A stretch of 64,000 bases of DNA. Origin: Thiomonas intermedia. Lineage in GTDB: Bacteria > Pseudomonadota > Gammaproteobacteria > Burkholderiales > Burkholderiaceae_C. Below, piece by piece: positions 1 through 9,296 of the stretch (positions are counted from its first letter, which is position 1; each line of letters starts with the position of its first letter). The translations under genes and the position numbers were made by a program. The stretch covers positions 992,001-1,056,000 of the forward strand of contig NZ_CP020046.1 of the NCBI RefSeq assembly GCF_002028405.1. Reading direction: 5' to 3'. Under the pieces are notes generated by a model that saw only the letters and a list, made by a program, of their open reading frames with translations, did not search any database and was not told the origin of the DNA.

Positions 1-864
1 CACAGATTGACTTGCAATAATAATGCCATTTCGGGTCAGTGTAAAAATAACAATGTCTGTCCCCGCCCGCCCACCAGAAATGTATGTTGGTTCTGCCTGT
101 CCTGATTGATCGGTTGTGTTGATCAACGTCGGAGATACTGTTGCACTTTGCGTAAGAAAACCTGGCACCACAGCCACAGGTGGATTGCCCAAATAGGCTG
201 CTGAGTTGGAGCTACCAAGTGCTGATGTGACAGTCAGATTGGGGACAACATTTCCATTGGAATCCTTCACGGTAATTGTGAATGGAATGGCCTCATTTAC
301 CGTCTGCATGGCTCCAGAAACACTATTACTGGAAACATTCTGCGGGGTGTTTGGACTAACTGTCATTGTGAAGTTACTCGTGGTAGCTTGCACATCAAGA
401 TTTACTGAGGCAGTTGCAACATTCCCCGCAGCATCCGTGACTGTTGCAGTCACGATGTCGGTTCCACTACTCTGATTTCCTGCAGTATACAAAGTAGCAG
501 CTTGTCCGCCAGCACTCGTATTTGCAGAATCCACCGTAAGATTCGCGTTTGATATATTCGCTGAAAATGCAAACGTCACTACCTGATTGGCAACAACCGC
601 CCCAGTAAGCTTGTTATTCACCGTCGCAATCAGTACCGTGCTTTGACCACTAGCAATACTCGAAGAATTACCCCCGCCAGCAACGATCAAGTTAATAGTT
701 AACGCTGTGCTTCCGGAAATTGTTCCCGATCCAGCAGAGCCACCGTTAGCACCAGTTCCGACCAGCGGCGTTCCGCTCGCCCCCCCCCCGCCACCACATC
801 CCGCCAGGGTAACAAGGGCGACCACCCCTACAGCGATCTTGAAAAGATTATAAATTTTAAACAT
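1..864 (-). CDS. Ig-like (Big-1 type) surface lipoprotein, partial
   Basis: This open frame starts with ATG at 864 and runs off the left edge, so only the first 288 codons are visible. The N-terminus is a lipoprotein signal (hydrophobic stretch, lipobox LAGC with Cys23), followed by a Gly-rich linker and repeated beta-rich segments typical of bacterial Ig-like/invasin Big-1 domains, for example TVLIATVNNKLTGAVVANQ and FTITVKDSNGNVVPNLTV. It is probably an envelope-anchored surface protein. It begins 27 bases after the pilQ stop in the same direction, with a GAGG element upstream, so it may be co-transcribed with the pilus operon. The DNA is clearly AT-richer than its neighbours, which suggests acquisition or relaxed selection. 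A run of ten G lies just after the lipobox. The specific function is unknown. Confidence 0.75.
   Translation of the reverse strand, partial: MFKIYNLFKIAVGVVALVTLAGCGGGGGASGTPLVGTGANGGSAGSGTISGSTALTINLIVAGGGNSSSIASGQSTVLIATVNNKLTGAVVANQVVTFAFSANISNANLTVDSANTSAGGQAATLYTAGNQSSGTDIVTATVTDAAGNVATASVNLDVQATTSNFTMTVSPNTPQNVSSNSVSGAMQTVNEAIPFTITVKDSNGNVVPNLTVTSALGSSNSAAYLGNPPVAVVPGFLTQSATVSPTLINTTDQSGQAEPTYISGGRAGTDIVIFTLTRNGIIIASQSV
780..789. repeat. Ten-base G homopolymer inside the lipoprotein gene
   Basis: On the coding (minus) strand ten consecutive G encode glycines directly after the lipobox cysteine. Tracts of this length are prone to slipped-strand mispairing, and a one-base change would truncate the lipoprotein near its N-terminus. 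Confidence 0.8.
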
Positions 865-891
865 GGAAGCAGCCCTCTAATTTAATTTATC

Positions 892-3138
892 TTAATTTCC
901 TACCATATCGGCATTCGTCACGATTTTTGGCGTCAGGAAAACCATCAATTCGTTTTTATTATACATCTTGCTATTGTTTTTGAAGAGATTACCCAATACC
1001 GGAATATCACCCAGCAGCGGCACCTTGTCGGTTTGATTCTGTTCGGTGGATGTATAAATACCTCCGAGAACCACAGTCCCTCCGTTTTCCACCTGGACCT
1101 GAGTGGTCACGGTATTGGTATTGATGGAAGGCACGCCAGCCGTCGAAGCGCCAGGGCTGTCCTTGTGGATCTCCACATTCATGATGACATTGCCGTCGGG
1201 CGTGATTTGCGGGGTGACATCCAGACTGAGCACCGCCTTTTTGAAGGTCACGGAAGTTGCGCCGCTGGACGTGGCTTCCTGGTAAGGAATTTCCGTACCT
1301 TGTTCGATGGTGGCTTTGCTCAGATCGGCCGTGATCACGCGGGGCGAAGAAATGATCTTGCCTTTGCCATCGGCCTCCATCGCGGAGAGTTCAAGGTTGA
1401 TGAAGCGGTTTGCTGCCGCATTGAACAGGCTGATGCCCAGTGAACTTGGGGTTGCGCCGGCCAGAAGGCTGCCGGCCAATCCGAACGCTGGAAGGTTGAC
1501 GAACTGCGAGTCGGCAAGCGTGGCGGCGGACGAGCCGGGTTGGTTTGTCTGGTTGGCTACGCCGAGGTAATCGCCAGAAACCGTCGCATTCGTACCGCCC
1601 CCCAAATTGACCCCGGGCACACCACCTTGAAGACCGCGAGCGTCGAGGAAACCCAGCTTCACACCAAGGCTGCGCCCGAACTGATCGCTGGCCTCAACGA
1701 TGCGGGCTTCAATCATGACTTGGCGGACGGGCTTGTCGATCTTCGAGATCAACCGGGCCACCTCCTCCAGCTTGGAGGGGATGTCGGTGACGAAGATTTG
1801 ATTGGTACGCGGATCGGCCAGCACCGTGCCACGCGGCGACAGGATGCGTGTCGTAGGCGCAGCGGCCCCTGCCAGACCGGGAAGGGCGACCGGGCCGGGG
1901 GCGGCGGCCGCACCGGACTGCGCACCACCCGCGGCGCCCGTCAGCATGCCCACCACGGTGGCGGCCTTCTGATAGTTGAGCTGGAAGGTTTCGGATTTGA
2001 CGGGTTCGAGATCCTGGAGCGATTTCTTCGCTTCGAGATCAGCTTTCTCACGAGCCAGAATTTCGTCGCGAGGGGCAATCCAGAGCACATTGCCCTCCTT
2101 GCGTTCGCCCAGACCCTTGGCGCGCAAAATGACCTGCAGTGCCTGATCCCACGGCACATCCTTCAGGCGCAGCGTGAGGTTGCCCGTGACGGAATCGCTG
2201 ACGACCACGTTCAGGTGCGTGAAGTCGGCGAACACCTGCAGCAACGAGCGGACGTCGATGTTCTGGAAGTTGAGGGACAGCTTCTGGCCATGGAAACCGG
2301 GCCCGTTGCCCTGCACCAGCGCATCCGGATTGGGCTGGGTACGGCGCAGTTCGACCACGAACTGGTCGTCCGCCTGATAGGCGCTCTGCTCAAAGTCGCC
2401 GTTGGGCTGGATGACCATGCGCACCTTGTCGCCCATCTGGAACGTGGTGATGGAGGTGACGGGCGTGGCAAAGTCGGTGACGTCGAGGCGGCGGCGCAGA
2501 TCGGGCGGCAGCGAAGTCTTGAGGAAATCGACGACGATGTTCTGGCCCTGCTGGTGAATATCCACACCCACCTGATTGTTGGGCAGCCCTACGATCACGC
2601 GGCCCGCACCATCGGCGCCGCGCTTGAAGTTGACGGCACGCAGCGCCACCTGCTGGGTGTTGAGGTTGTCGGCAAAGTGCACTGTTTGCGCCTGAGGGGC
2701 GCCGGTGGCCGCTGATGTGACCGCAGCCTGTTCGTGGGTGGCGTTCAGCAGAACCAGGAGGCGATTGCCTTGCAGCTGCGTCTTGTAGGTTGCCGACTGG
2801 CGCAGATTGAGCACCACACGGGTACGGCCTTGCGCCTGCACGACGTTGACCGCGCGCAGATTGCCTTGTTCGAAGTTGACGGTCTGACGATCTAGCGCCG
2901 AATCGACCCCAGGGAAGTCGAGCACGATGCGGGCCGGCTGGTCGATCACGAAGCCATTGGGCGCCGCGGCCAGGGGCTGGGCGAGCTGAATCTGCACCAC
3001 CGTTTCCGAGCCCTGGCGGCTTGCGCTGACGCTCTGAATGGCGTTGCCCGCCGCCAGCGCGGGCGCGGACCAAGTGCCCAACACGGCTGCCATGGCCAAC
3101 AGTGCGGCCCCCAAATGCCGTTTGAAAGGCGTCTTCAT
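892..3138 (-). CDS. pilQ: Type IV pilus secretin PilQ
   Basis: PilQ forms the outer membrane pore through which the type IV pilus passes. The 748-residue product has a signal peptide (cleavage after ALA, about residue 29), two AMIN domains (about 35-130 and 150-270) that bind peptidoglycan, an N0/STN domain (about 290-360, with SLNFQNIDVRSLLQVFADF), an N1 domain interrupted by a Gly/Ala-rich insert, and the C-terminal secretin domain (about 500-745) ending in VFLTPKIV. Length is normal for the family. The start overlaps the pilP stop (ATGA) and has an AGGAGA ribosome binding site. It is the last classical gene of the pilMNOPQ operon; the usual following aroK/aroB genes are not here. Confidence 0.96.
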   Translation of the reverse strand: MKTPFKRHLGAALLAMAAVLGTWSAPALAAGNAIQSVSASRQGSETVVQIQLAQPLAAAPNGFVIDQPARIVLDFPGVDSALDRQTVNFEQGNLRAVNVVQAQGRTRVVLNLRQSATYKTQLQGNRLLVLLNATHEQAAVTSAATGAPQAQTVHFADNLNTQQVALRAVNFKRGADGAGRVIVGLPNNQVGVDIHQQGQNIVVDFLKTSLPPDLRRRLDVTDFATPVTSITTFQMGDKVRMVIQPNGDFEQSAYQADDQFVVELRRTQPNPDALVQGNGPGFHGQKLSLNFQNIDVRSLLQVFADFTHLNVVVSDSVTGNLTLRLKDVPWDQALQVILRAKGLGERKEGNVLWIAPRDEILAREKADLEAKKSLQDLEPVKSETFQLNYQKAATVVGMLTGAAGGAQSGAAAAPGPVALPGLAGAAAPTTRILSPRGTVLADPRTNQIFVTDIPSKLEEVARLISKIDKPVRQVMIEARIVEASDQFGRSLGVKLGFLDARGLQGGVPGVNLGGGTNATVSGDYLGVANQTNQPGSSAATLADSQFVNLPAFGLAGSLLAGATPSSLGISLFNAAANRFINLELSAMEADGKGKIISSPRVITADLSKATIEQGTEIPYQEATSSGATSVTFKKAVLSLDVTPQITPDGNVIMNVEIHKDSPGASTAGVPSINTNTVTTQVQVENGGTVVLGGIYTSTEQNQTDKVPLLGDIPVLGNLFKNNSKMYNKNELMVFLTPKIVTNADMVGN

Positions 3139-3701
3139 GGTGTGCTCTCCTGCAATTGAAGGGTTGCCGGCTGTTCGACCCAGTCGCCTGTGGCGTCTTG
3201 CACCAGCTCCCTCAAATCGACTTCGCTATCGGTGATCTTGATGATTTTTCCGAAGTGCTGGCCGGCGTATTCGCCGACGTGCGCCCGGTACAGCAGATTG
3301 CCCGCCTTGAGCAGCGCGTACTGCTGACCTTTGATCTTGACGCTGCCGACCATCTGGATCTGGTCGAGCGAGTAGGCCTCAAGCGGTTGTTTGGGTCGCG
3401 CCAGCTCGGCCTGCAGCATGGGATTGAGTTGCTGCACTTCCTGTTTGGCACCCACTTCGAGCTTGGCCGTGGAAAAGGGATCGGTGCCGGTCGCCGGGTC
3501 GTAAACCGCGGGGATGAACGGCTTGGGGGGCTCGATGGGCTTGATGCGCGGGTGCATGCTGGCGCGCTGTTGCGCCATCCATGCCCGCAGGTCTTCATGC
3601 TTCTGGCCACAAGCGGACAGCAGGACTGCGCAAAGCGCAGCCGCGGCCATCAGGCGCATACGCGGGCTCAACAGACGCGGGCTGAGGTCATGCAGGCTCA
3701 T
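3135..3701 (-). CDS. pilP: Type IV pilus inner-membrane lipoprotein PilP
   Basis: PilP is a lipoprotein that links the PilNO inner-membrane platform to the N0 domain of PilQ. The 188-residue product has a lipoprotein signal with LLSAC (Cys31), a flexible Pro-rich stretch, and the conserved region SLDQIQMVGSVKIKGQQYAL followed by a beta-rich C-terminal domain. It overlaps pilO upstream and pilQ downstream by four bases each, which implies translational coupling. An internal Met at residue 15 (MRLMAAAALCAV) would leave a more typical short signal peptide and could be the true start. Confidence 0.94.
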   Translation of the reverse strand: MSLHDLSPRLLSPRMRLMAAAALCAVLLSACGQKHEDLRAWMAQQRASMHPRIKPIEPPKPFIPAVYDPATGTDPFSTAKLEVGAKQEVQQLNPMLQAELARPKQPLEAYSLDQIQMVGSVKIKGQQYALLKAGNLLYRAHVGEYAGQHFGKIIKITDSEVDLRELVQDATGDWVEQPATLQLQESTP

Positions 3702-4393
3702 TTCGCCCCTCCCGGTTTCTTGGCTTTCTGGGCCTGCGCGGCGATCTCATCGGCGTCGAGATACCGGAAGGTCTTGGCGGTGGCATCCATCACCATGGGG
3801 GCACCGGTCTTGCCCGTATTGGCCGTCAGGCTGATGTTGTTGAGCGTCACGATGCGTGACAGCTTGGCGATGTCGGTGGCAAAGCCCGCCAGATCGGTGT
3901 AGCCGCCCTGAAGCTTGATGGAGATCGGCAGCTCGGCGTAGTAAGGCTTGACATCGACCTGCCCCGGCTTGAAGAGTTCAAACTGCAGGCCGCGCCCGAT
4001 ACCGGCCTGGTTGATGTCGGAGAGCAGGGCGTCCATTTCCGCCTTGCTCGGCAACTGCTTCTCGAGCAGCGCGACATACTGCTGCACCTGGGCTTTCTGC
4101 GCCTTGAGCAGATCGAGGCTGACGGCCTGTTCGAGCTTGCTGCGATATTGCTCACGCAAGCTCTGCTCCTCTTTCTGGGCCGAGGTGAGTTCATCGCGCG
4201 TGCCCGATAGCCAGGCGTACCAGCCCAGACCGAGTGTCAGCAGAAAGGCCACCGCGTAGACCGTGTTGCGCGGCCAGACCGGCCAGGCGCCGGGGTCGTT
4301 GGGATTGAGACCCCGAAACTGCGCCGAGATGTCCTGAAACATTCCGTTCAGGTCGATTTTTGAGAATTTGGAGCTCGCCATGGGTCGCCTCAC
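3698..4393 (-). CDS. pilO: Type IV pilus assembly protein PilO
   Basis: PilO pairs with PilN through periplasmic ferredoxin-like domains to form the alignment platform of the pilus. The 231-residue product has a short cytoplasmic tail, one membrane segment (about residues 43-65, VYAVAFLLTLGLGWYAWL), a coiled-coil stretch (residues about 75-125) and a globular C-terminal domain. The frame opens at a GTG (4393) that overlaps the pilN stop as GTGA; an ATG at 4381 giving MASSKFSKIDLN is an equally reasonable start. It is tightly packed between pilN and pilP. Confidence 0.94.
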   Translation of the reverse strand: MRRPMASSKFSKIDLNGMFQDISAQFRGLNPNDPGAWPVWPRNTVYAVAFLLTLGLGWYAWLSGTRDELTSAQKEEQSLREQYRSKLEQAVSLDLLKAQKAQVQQYVALLEKQLPSKAEMDALLSDINQAGIGRGLQFELFKPGQVDVKPYYAELPISIKLQGGYTDLAGFATDIAKLSRIVTLNNISLTANTGKTGAPMVMDATAKTFRYLDADEIAAQAQKAKKPGGAK

Positions 4394-5010
4394 GAATGTG
4401 CAGAAGAGGCGGGAGCCGCGCCCGAGGCTGCGCCCGGCGGCGTGGGCCGTTTGAGGGTGGCCCGCAACTGGAATTGCGCCACGACCCGGGCGGCGTTACC
4501 AGCCGACGCAGGAGAAATCTGCGACCGGATTTCAATCAGTTCGGGCTTCTCGAGCCAGCCGTCGGGGCGGCTCAGATTGCGCAGAAAATCGGCTACCCGC
4601 TCCTGGCTGAGTGCCACGCCCTGAATGAGCACCGTCGCCCCATCCTGGCGGATCTGCGACAGCTGAACGCCCGCAGGAGCGTCTTTGGTCAGATCGTCGA
4701 ACAGATGCACGGGCAGGTTGCGGTCAGCCTGCAAGCCTTCGACGGCTTCCTGGCGCGCCCGCAGCGCTTCGATCTCAGCCTTGAGCGAAGCGATGTCCTT
4801 GATCTGTCCATCGAGCTTGGCATTCTCTGCCTTGAGAAAGTCGTTTCGGCTTTGCTGCTGGGTGATCATTTCACTCAGCACCGTATAGCCCAGAGCCAGC
4901 ACCAGCCCGGCCACCAGAATCGAAGCAAACACACCCACATAGAAGGCCTCGCGCCGCTTCTTGCGCTTGGCGTCCCTATGGGGCAGCAGGTTGATCAACA
5001 CGATATTCAT
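4390..5010 (-). CDS. pilN: Type IV pilus assembly protein PilN
   Basis: PilN is the bitopic partner of PilO; its cytoplasmic N-terminus docks into a groove of PilM. The 206-residue protein begins with the conserved PilM-binding peptide (INLLPHR at residues 6-12), followed by a basic patch, a membrane segment (about 23-45), a coiled coil (about 50-100) and a compact periplasmic domain. It starts 19 bases after the pilM stop. Intact PilN with an intact INLLP motif makes the interruption of its partner pilM more notable. Confidence 0.95.
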   Translation of the reverse strand: MNIVLINLLPHRDAKRKKRREAFYVGVFASILVAGLVLALGYTVLSEMITQQQSRNDFLKAENAKLDGQIKDIASLKAEIEALRARQEAVEGLQADRNLPVHLFDDLTKDAPAGVQLSQIRQDGATVLIQGVALSQERVADFLRNLSRPDGWLEKPELIEIRSQISPASAGNAARVVAQFQLRATLKRPTPPGAASGAAPASSAHS

Positions 5011-5029
5011 GACAGATCCCGTTGCTGCG

Positions 5030-6109
5030 TCATTGCAGAAAACGCCGCATCGCCAAACCGCAGCTCGTCAGATAGGACGGCGCCTGACTGCGCAGCTTTT
5101 TCTCGCGCACGGACTCGGCCACCGCCATGCCCTCGAACGGATTGATCACCATGCAGGCCACCGATGCCGTTGCGGTGATCTTTTCCGCCAGGCCCGGCAG
5201 CGCCGACGAGCCTCCCGCCAGCAGGATGTAATCGACACGACCGAACGGCGTGGCGCGATAAAAGAATTGCAGCGCCCGTGCGATCTCCTGGGTGAGACTG
5301 TCCATATAGGGTGCGAGCACCTGGGTGGCGTAGTCGTCGGGCAGGTCGGCTGCGCGCTTCTTGGCCTCGGCCTCCTCCAGCGAAAAGCCGTAGGTGCGGG
5401 CAATCATCTGGGTGAGTTGCGCGCCGCCGAAGGCCTGATCGCGGTCGTACAGCGTCTCGCCGTTGCGCAGCACCTGCAGACTCGTGGAGGTCGCGCCCAC
5501 TTCAAACATGGCGACAAGCAGATCGAGGCCAGCACGCGGCAGCCGTTCGATCAAGCGTTATGCGGCCAGGCGCGATGCAAAGGCCTCGATATCCATCACC
5601 ACCGGCTTGAGGCCGGCGGCCTCGGCAATGCCGCGACGATCATCCACCTTCTCGCGGCGCGAGGCGGCGATCAGCACTTCCTGGTCGCCGGGCGACGTGG
5701 CGCTGGGACCCAGGATGCTGAAATCGAGCGCCACCTCATCAATGGCGAACGGAATGTACTGATTGGCTTCGCTTTCGACTTGCACCTCGATCTCTTCTTC
5801 GCGCAGCTCGCCGGGAAGAACGATCTTCTTGGTGATGACCGCAGACGGCGGCAGGGCCATGGCAACCTGCTTGGCCTTGGTGCCACTCTTGCGAACGACC
5901 TTGCGCACGGCCTCGACGACGTCATCGAGCTTCTCGATATTGCCATCGACCACCGAGCCCTTTTCGAGCGGTTCCATGGCGGCGCGCAGCAAGGTGTACT
6001 GGCCACGCTCGTCCATATCGAGCTCGACGAGCTTGACGCTGGAACTGCTGATGTCCAGCCCGATCATTGGCGCATGGCGCTTGCGAAACAGACTGCCAAA
6101 TGTGGCCAC
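5030..6109 (-). pseudogene. pilM: Type IV pilus actin-like ATPase PilM, interrupted by an in-frame stop
   Basis: PilM is the cytoplasmic actin-fold protein that connects PilN to the pilus motors. From a GTG at 6109 (or ATG at 6067, MIGLDISS) one reading frame continues for 360 codons to the stop at 5030, the normal size for PilM, but codon 5558-5560 reads TAA. Upstream of it lie the actin-like phosphate-1 motif (GLDISSSSVKLVEL) and the ATPase core up to EAFASRLAA. Downstream in the same frame lie RLIERLPRAGLDLLVAMFEV and the second lobe with LLAGGSSALPGL. Nothing is missing or shifted, so a single base substitution explains it. A TTG two codons later is only a weak restart. It is either a real nonsense mutation or a sequence error. 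Confidence 0.85.
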
Positions 6110-6495
6110 TGACGACCCCCCGATTGATTTGCAACAGTGTGCGCAGAATCGAAGGCCAGCTTTTTTTGGCGCATCGAAATGCGTGCCAGCCCCGTTTGCA
6201 CTACGGTTTGTTTGCCCTACGAATTGAGATTTTTTCTTCGATCCTACCAACAAGTCCTTGATGCAATAACGTGAAAAGCCCGCCCTGCCGCAAAAGCGTT
6301 GCAAAACTCCCACGACGTTTGATCGAACCTGCTTTGTGGATTCTTACGGCACAAGCGCGCGAATTTTTATAATTTGCAACGAAATTTCTCACCGCATCGC
6401 TCGGCCCGGTGGCCTGCGGGCGTGCGGCGGCCTTCCCCCGGTGTGCGCCCGGTCCTGCGCCCACCTCTTGCGGAACTTCGCGTCCGCCCGACCCG
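6110..6495. promoter_or_regulatory. Divergent regulatory region between pilM and the PBP1A gene
   Basis: These 386 bases separate two divergent units and hold no gene. On the plus strand a perfect TATAAT at 6368-6373 lies in a locally AT-rich stretch, with a weak -35 candidate (TTACGG, 6344-6349, 18-base spacing). This could be the PBP1A promoter with a leader of about 120 bases. No convincing promoter for the pil operon was picked out. The assignment is by eye. Confidence 0.4.
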
Positions 6496-8865
6496 ATGAG
6501 CTCCTCCTCCGCCTCCTCCTCTCCCTCTCCGGCGTCCAAGCCGCGCTCACCCTGGTGGCTGCGCGCCTTGATCGGGCTGTTGGTCTCACTGGCGGGGCTG
6601 TGCGTGGCGGCGCTGCTCGTCGTGGGGCTGGTTCTGGTGTTCAGCTGGCCCCGTCTGCCCGACATTTCCGAGCTGCAGGACTACCAGCCCCAGCTGCCTC
6701 TGCGGGTCTATTCGGCAGACAACGTGATGCTGGGGGAGTTTGGCGAGGAACGCCGGGTCTTCACCCCGATTGGACAGATTCCCGTTCTGATGAAGAAGGC
6801 GGTGCTGGCCACGGAAGATGATCGCTTCTACGAACATGGCGGCATCGACTGGCCCGGCGTGGCGCGGGCCCTGGTGGCCAATCTGGAGCGGTCACGCAGC
6901 CAGGGGGCTTCGACCATCACCATGCAGGTCGCCCGCAATTTCTATCTGTCGCGCGAGAAGACTTTCACCCGCAAGCTTTTCGAGGTACTGCTCGCGCTGA
7001 AAATCGAGCAGCAGATGAGCAAGGACCAGATCCTGCAGCTCTACATGAACCAGATTTTCCTGGGGCGCAAGGCCTACGGTTTTGCGGCGGCCTCCCAGGC
7101 CTATTTCGCCAAGCCGCTCGATCAGTTGTCACTCGCCCAGATGGCGATGTTGGCCGGCCTGCCCAAGGCGCCTTCGGCCTACAACCCGGTCAGCAATCCG
7201 CAGCGTGCGCGCCAGCGCCAGCTGCATGTACTGGCAAGAATGCAGCAGCTGGGCTGGATCTCGGCGGCCCAGGCGCAGCAGGCCCGCGACGAGCCGCTTG
7301 CTTTGCGCACCAACCAGACGGATCGGGACATTCACGCGGGCTATATTTCCGAGGCGGTGCGTCAGATGGTGTTCGACCGCTATCAGGAGGCGGCCTACAC
7401 GCGCGGTCTGAACGTCTACACCACCATACGCGCCAGGGATCAGCTCGCCGCCTGGCGGGCCGTGCAGAGCGGGGTGCTCTCCTACGAATTGCGACAACCG
7501 TATCGCGGCCCGGACGCCTTCATCGACCTGCCCGCCGCGGTGGAGGCCATTCCCGGCGCGATCGAACAGGCCTGCGCCGACCGCACGCCCGCCGATGGTC
7601 TGCAATGCAGCGTGGTGCTCAGCGCCAGCCCCAGCCTGGTGAAAGTGATGACGGAGGCTGGCCAGATCGTGAACCTCTCAGGCGCCGGCTTGCGACAGGT
7701 GCGGGCGCTCGGCCTGTCGGACAAGGCGCAACCGGCCACCAAGCTGCGCGCCGGCGCGGTCGTCTGGCTGGCCGGCGATGGCCCCGGCCAATGGGTGATC
7801 ACTCAGTTGCCGCAGGTGCAATCGGCCTTCGTTTCCATGAACCCGAACAACGGCGCCATCGTGGCCATGGTGGGAGGCCTGGATTTCGCGCGGAACAAAT
7901 TCAATCACGCCACACAAGCCTGGCGGCAGCCCGGATCGAGCTTCAAACCCTTCATTTATTCGGCCGCTCTGGAAAAAGGCATCACCCCACTGACCGTGGT
8001 GAACGACGCGCCGCTGTTCTTTTCCGCGGCCCAGACGGGCGGCGAATCGTGGGAGCCGAAAAACTACGACGGCAAATACGAGGGGCCGATGAGTCTGCGA
8101 CGCGCGGTGGCGCAGTCCAAGAACATGGTGGCCATTCGGGTGTTGCAGGACATAGGCCCGAAGTTCGCCCAGACCTGGAGCACGCGCTTCGGTTTCGACG
8201 CCAGCCGCCAGCCCCCTTACCTCACGCTGGCCCTGGGCGCAGGCACGGTCACGCCCCTGCAGATGGCCCGCGCCTACAGCGTGTTCGCCAACGGCGGCTA
8301 CCTGATCAAGCCCCATCTCATCAGCAGGATCACCGACGCCCAGGGGCAGGTGCTTTTCCAGGACAAACCGCAGCTGGCCGGCCATGAACAGCTGCGGGTG
8401 ATCTCGCCGCGCAACGCCTACGTGATGGACAGCCTGCTTCAGGAGGTCACGCGCTCGGGCACGGCCGCCCGGGCTCAGGCCACGCTCAAACGTCCTGACC
8501 TGTATGGCAAAACGGGGACGACCAACGATTTTCTGGACGCCTGGTTCTGCGGCTTCCAGCCCAATCTGGTGGGCATTGCGTGGGTGGGTTATGACACCCC
8601 GAAGAAGCTGGGCAACAAGGAAACCGGCGGCGCGCTCGCCTTGCCCATCTGGATCCAGTACATGCAGACGGCCCTGCGTGATGTACCAGTGGCCAGCTAT
8701 GAACAGCCCGCGGGCATCGTGGTGGAGAACGGCGAGCCGGTCTTCAGCAACTTCGCCGATGGATCGGGCGTACGCAGTCTCGGCTTGAACGATCCCTTGC
8801 CCGCTCCTGAAGTCACCCCACAGGAGCGCGACTCCATTCTCAATCTGTTCAAGGGAGCCAATTGA
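6496..8865 (+). CDS. mrcA: Bifunctional penicillin-binding protein 1A
   Basis: This class A PBP polymerises and cross-links peptidoglycan at the outer face of the inner membrane. The 789-residue protein has a Ser-rich cytoplasmic tail, a membrane anchor (about 25-50), a GT51 transglycosylase domain with the catalytic EDDRFYEHGG (Glu107), an OB-like linker, and a transpeptidase domain with SSFK (nucleophile Ser481, Lys484), SKN (541-543) and KTG (672-674). An upstream ATG at 6409 is in frame, but the ATG at 6496 gives the usual N-terminus and avoids 29 low-complexity residues. Position opposite pilMNOPQ is a conserved proteobacterial arrangement. Confidence 0.95.
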   Translation: MSSSSASSSPSPASKPRSPWWLRALIGLLVSLAGLCVAALLVVGLVLVFSWPRLPDISELQDYQPQLPLRVYSADNVMLGEFGEERRVFTPIGQIPVLMKKAVLATEDDRFYEHGGIDWPGVARALVANLERSRSQGASTITMQVARNFYLSREKTFTRKLFEVLLALKIEQQMSKDQILQLYMNQIFLGRKAYGFAAASQAYFAKPLDQLSLAQMAMLAGLPKAPSAYNPVSNPQRARQRQLHVLARMQQLGWISAAQAQQARDEPLALRTNQTDRDIHAGYISEAVRQMVFDRYQEAAYTRGLNVYTTIRARDQLAAWRAVQSGVLSYELRQPYRGPDAFIDLPAAVEAIPGAIEQACADRTPADGLQCSVVLSASPSLVKVMTEAGQIVNLSGAGLRQVRALGLSDKAQPATKLRAGAVVWLAGDGPGQWVITQLPQVQSAFVSMNPNNGAIVAMVGGLDFARNKFNHATQAWRQPGSSFKPFIYSAALEKGITPLTVVNDAPLFFSAAQTGGESWEPKNYDGKYEGPMSLRRAVAQSKNMVAIRVLQDIGPKFAQTWSTRFGFDASRQPPYLTLALGAGTVTPLQMARAYSVFANGGYLIKPHLISRITDAQGQVLFQDKPQLAGHEQLRVISPRNAYVMDSLLQEVTRSGTAARAQATLKRPDLYGKTGTTNDFLDAWFCGFQPNLVGIAWVGYDTPKKLGNKETGGALALPIWIQYMQTALRDVPVASYEQPAGIVVENGEPVFSNFADGSGVRSLGLNDPLPAPEVTPQERDSILNLFKGAN

Positions 8866-8944
8866 AAAGCAGCCGCGAGTGGCAGCCGCGAATCAACCCT
8901 TCCCGCGTTGCACAACCGCGACGCCGCGGTGCGGGACGCGCGCG

Positions 8945-9271
8945 CTACAGCGAAGGCAAGGACAGCAAGGGAGCGCCCAGCGCGGCCATCACGCGCTGCA
9001 GCGCGGCTCCGAGGGTTTCGCCGGTGCGGGTGTCGCACCAATGTTGGCCGCTCCATACATAGTGGTGGGCCCCCACGCGCGACGCAAGCCAGACCTGGTG
9101 GGTGGGCTGCTGCAGATTGACAATGACCTGATCGCCGCTGTCGAGCTCCAGGCGGAGCACCGAACCATCGCGCTTGGAGTCCAGATCGGCCGCGTCGGCC
9201 GCCGCCTCGATGGCGGCCATGGCCTGTTCGGCCAGCTGCAGGTAACGGGTATCGTCGAGCGAGTCGGACAT
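8945..9271 (-). CDS. cyaY: Frataxin-like iron-sulfur assembly protein CyaY
   Basis: CyaY is the bacterial frataxin, an iron-binding regulator of the IscS/IscU iron-sulfur cluster machinery in the cytoplasm. The 108-residue product matches the family in size, with an acidic first helix (DDTRYLQLAEQAMAAIEAAA) and the conserved beta-sheet core VIVNLQQPTHQVWLASR and HYVWSGQHWCD. It is transcribed away from lptM-lysA, a gene order common in proteobacteria (cyaY opposite lptM-lysA). Confidence 0.94.
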   Translation of the reverse strand: MSDSLDDTRYLQLAEQAMAAIEAAADAADLDSKRDGSVLRLELDSGDQVIVNLQQPTHQVWLASRVGAHHYVWSGQHWCDTRTGETLGAALQRVMAALGAPLLSLPSL

Positions 9272-9296
9272 GGGGTGGCTGATACACTGATTTTCA

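Noticed and set aside
5552..5560. Recoding or programmed readthrough of the TAA in pilM
   Set aside because: TAA is not a recoding codon for selenocysteine or pyrrolysine, and no structure supporting readthrough was noticed.
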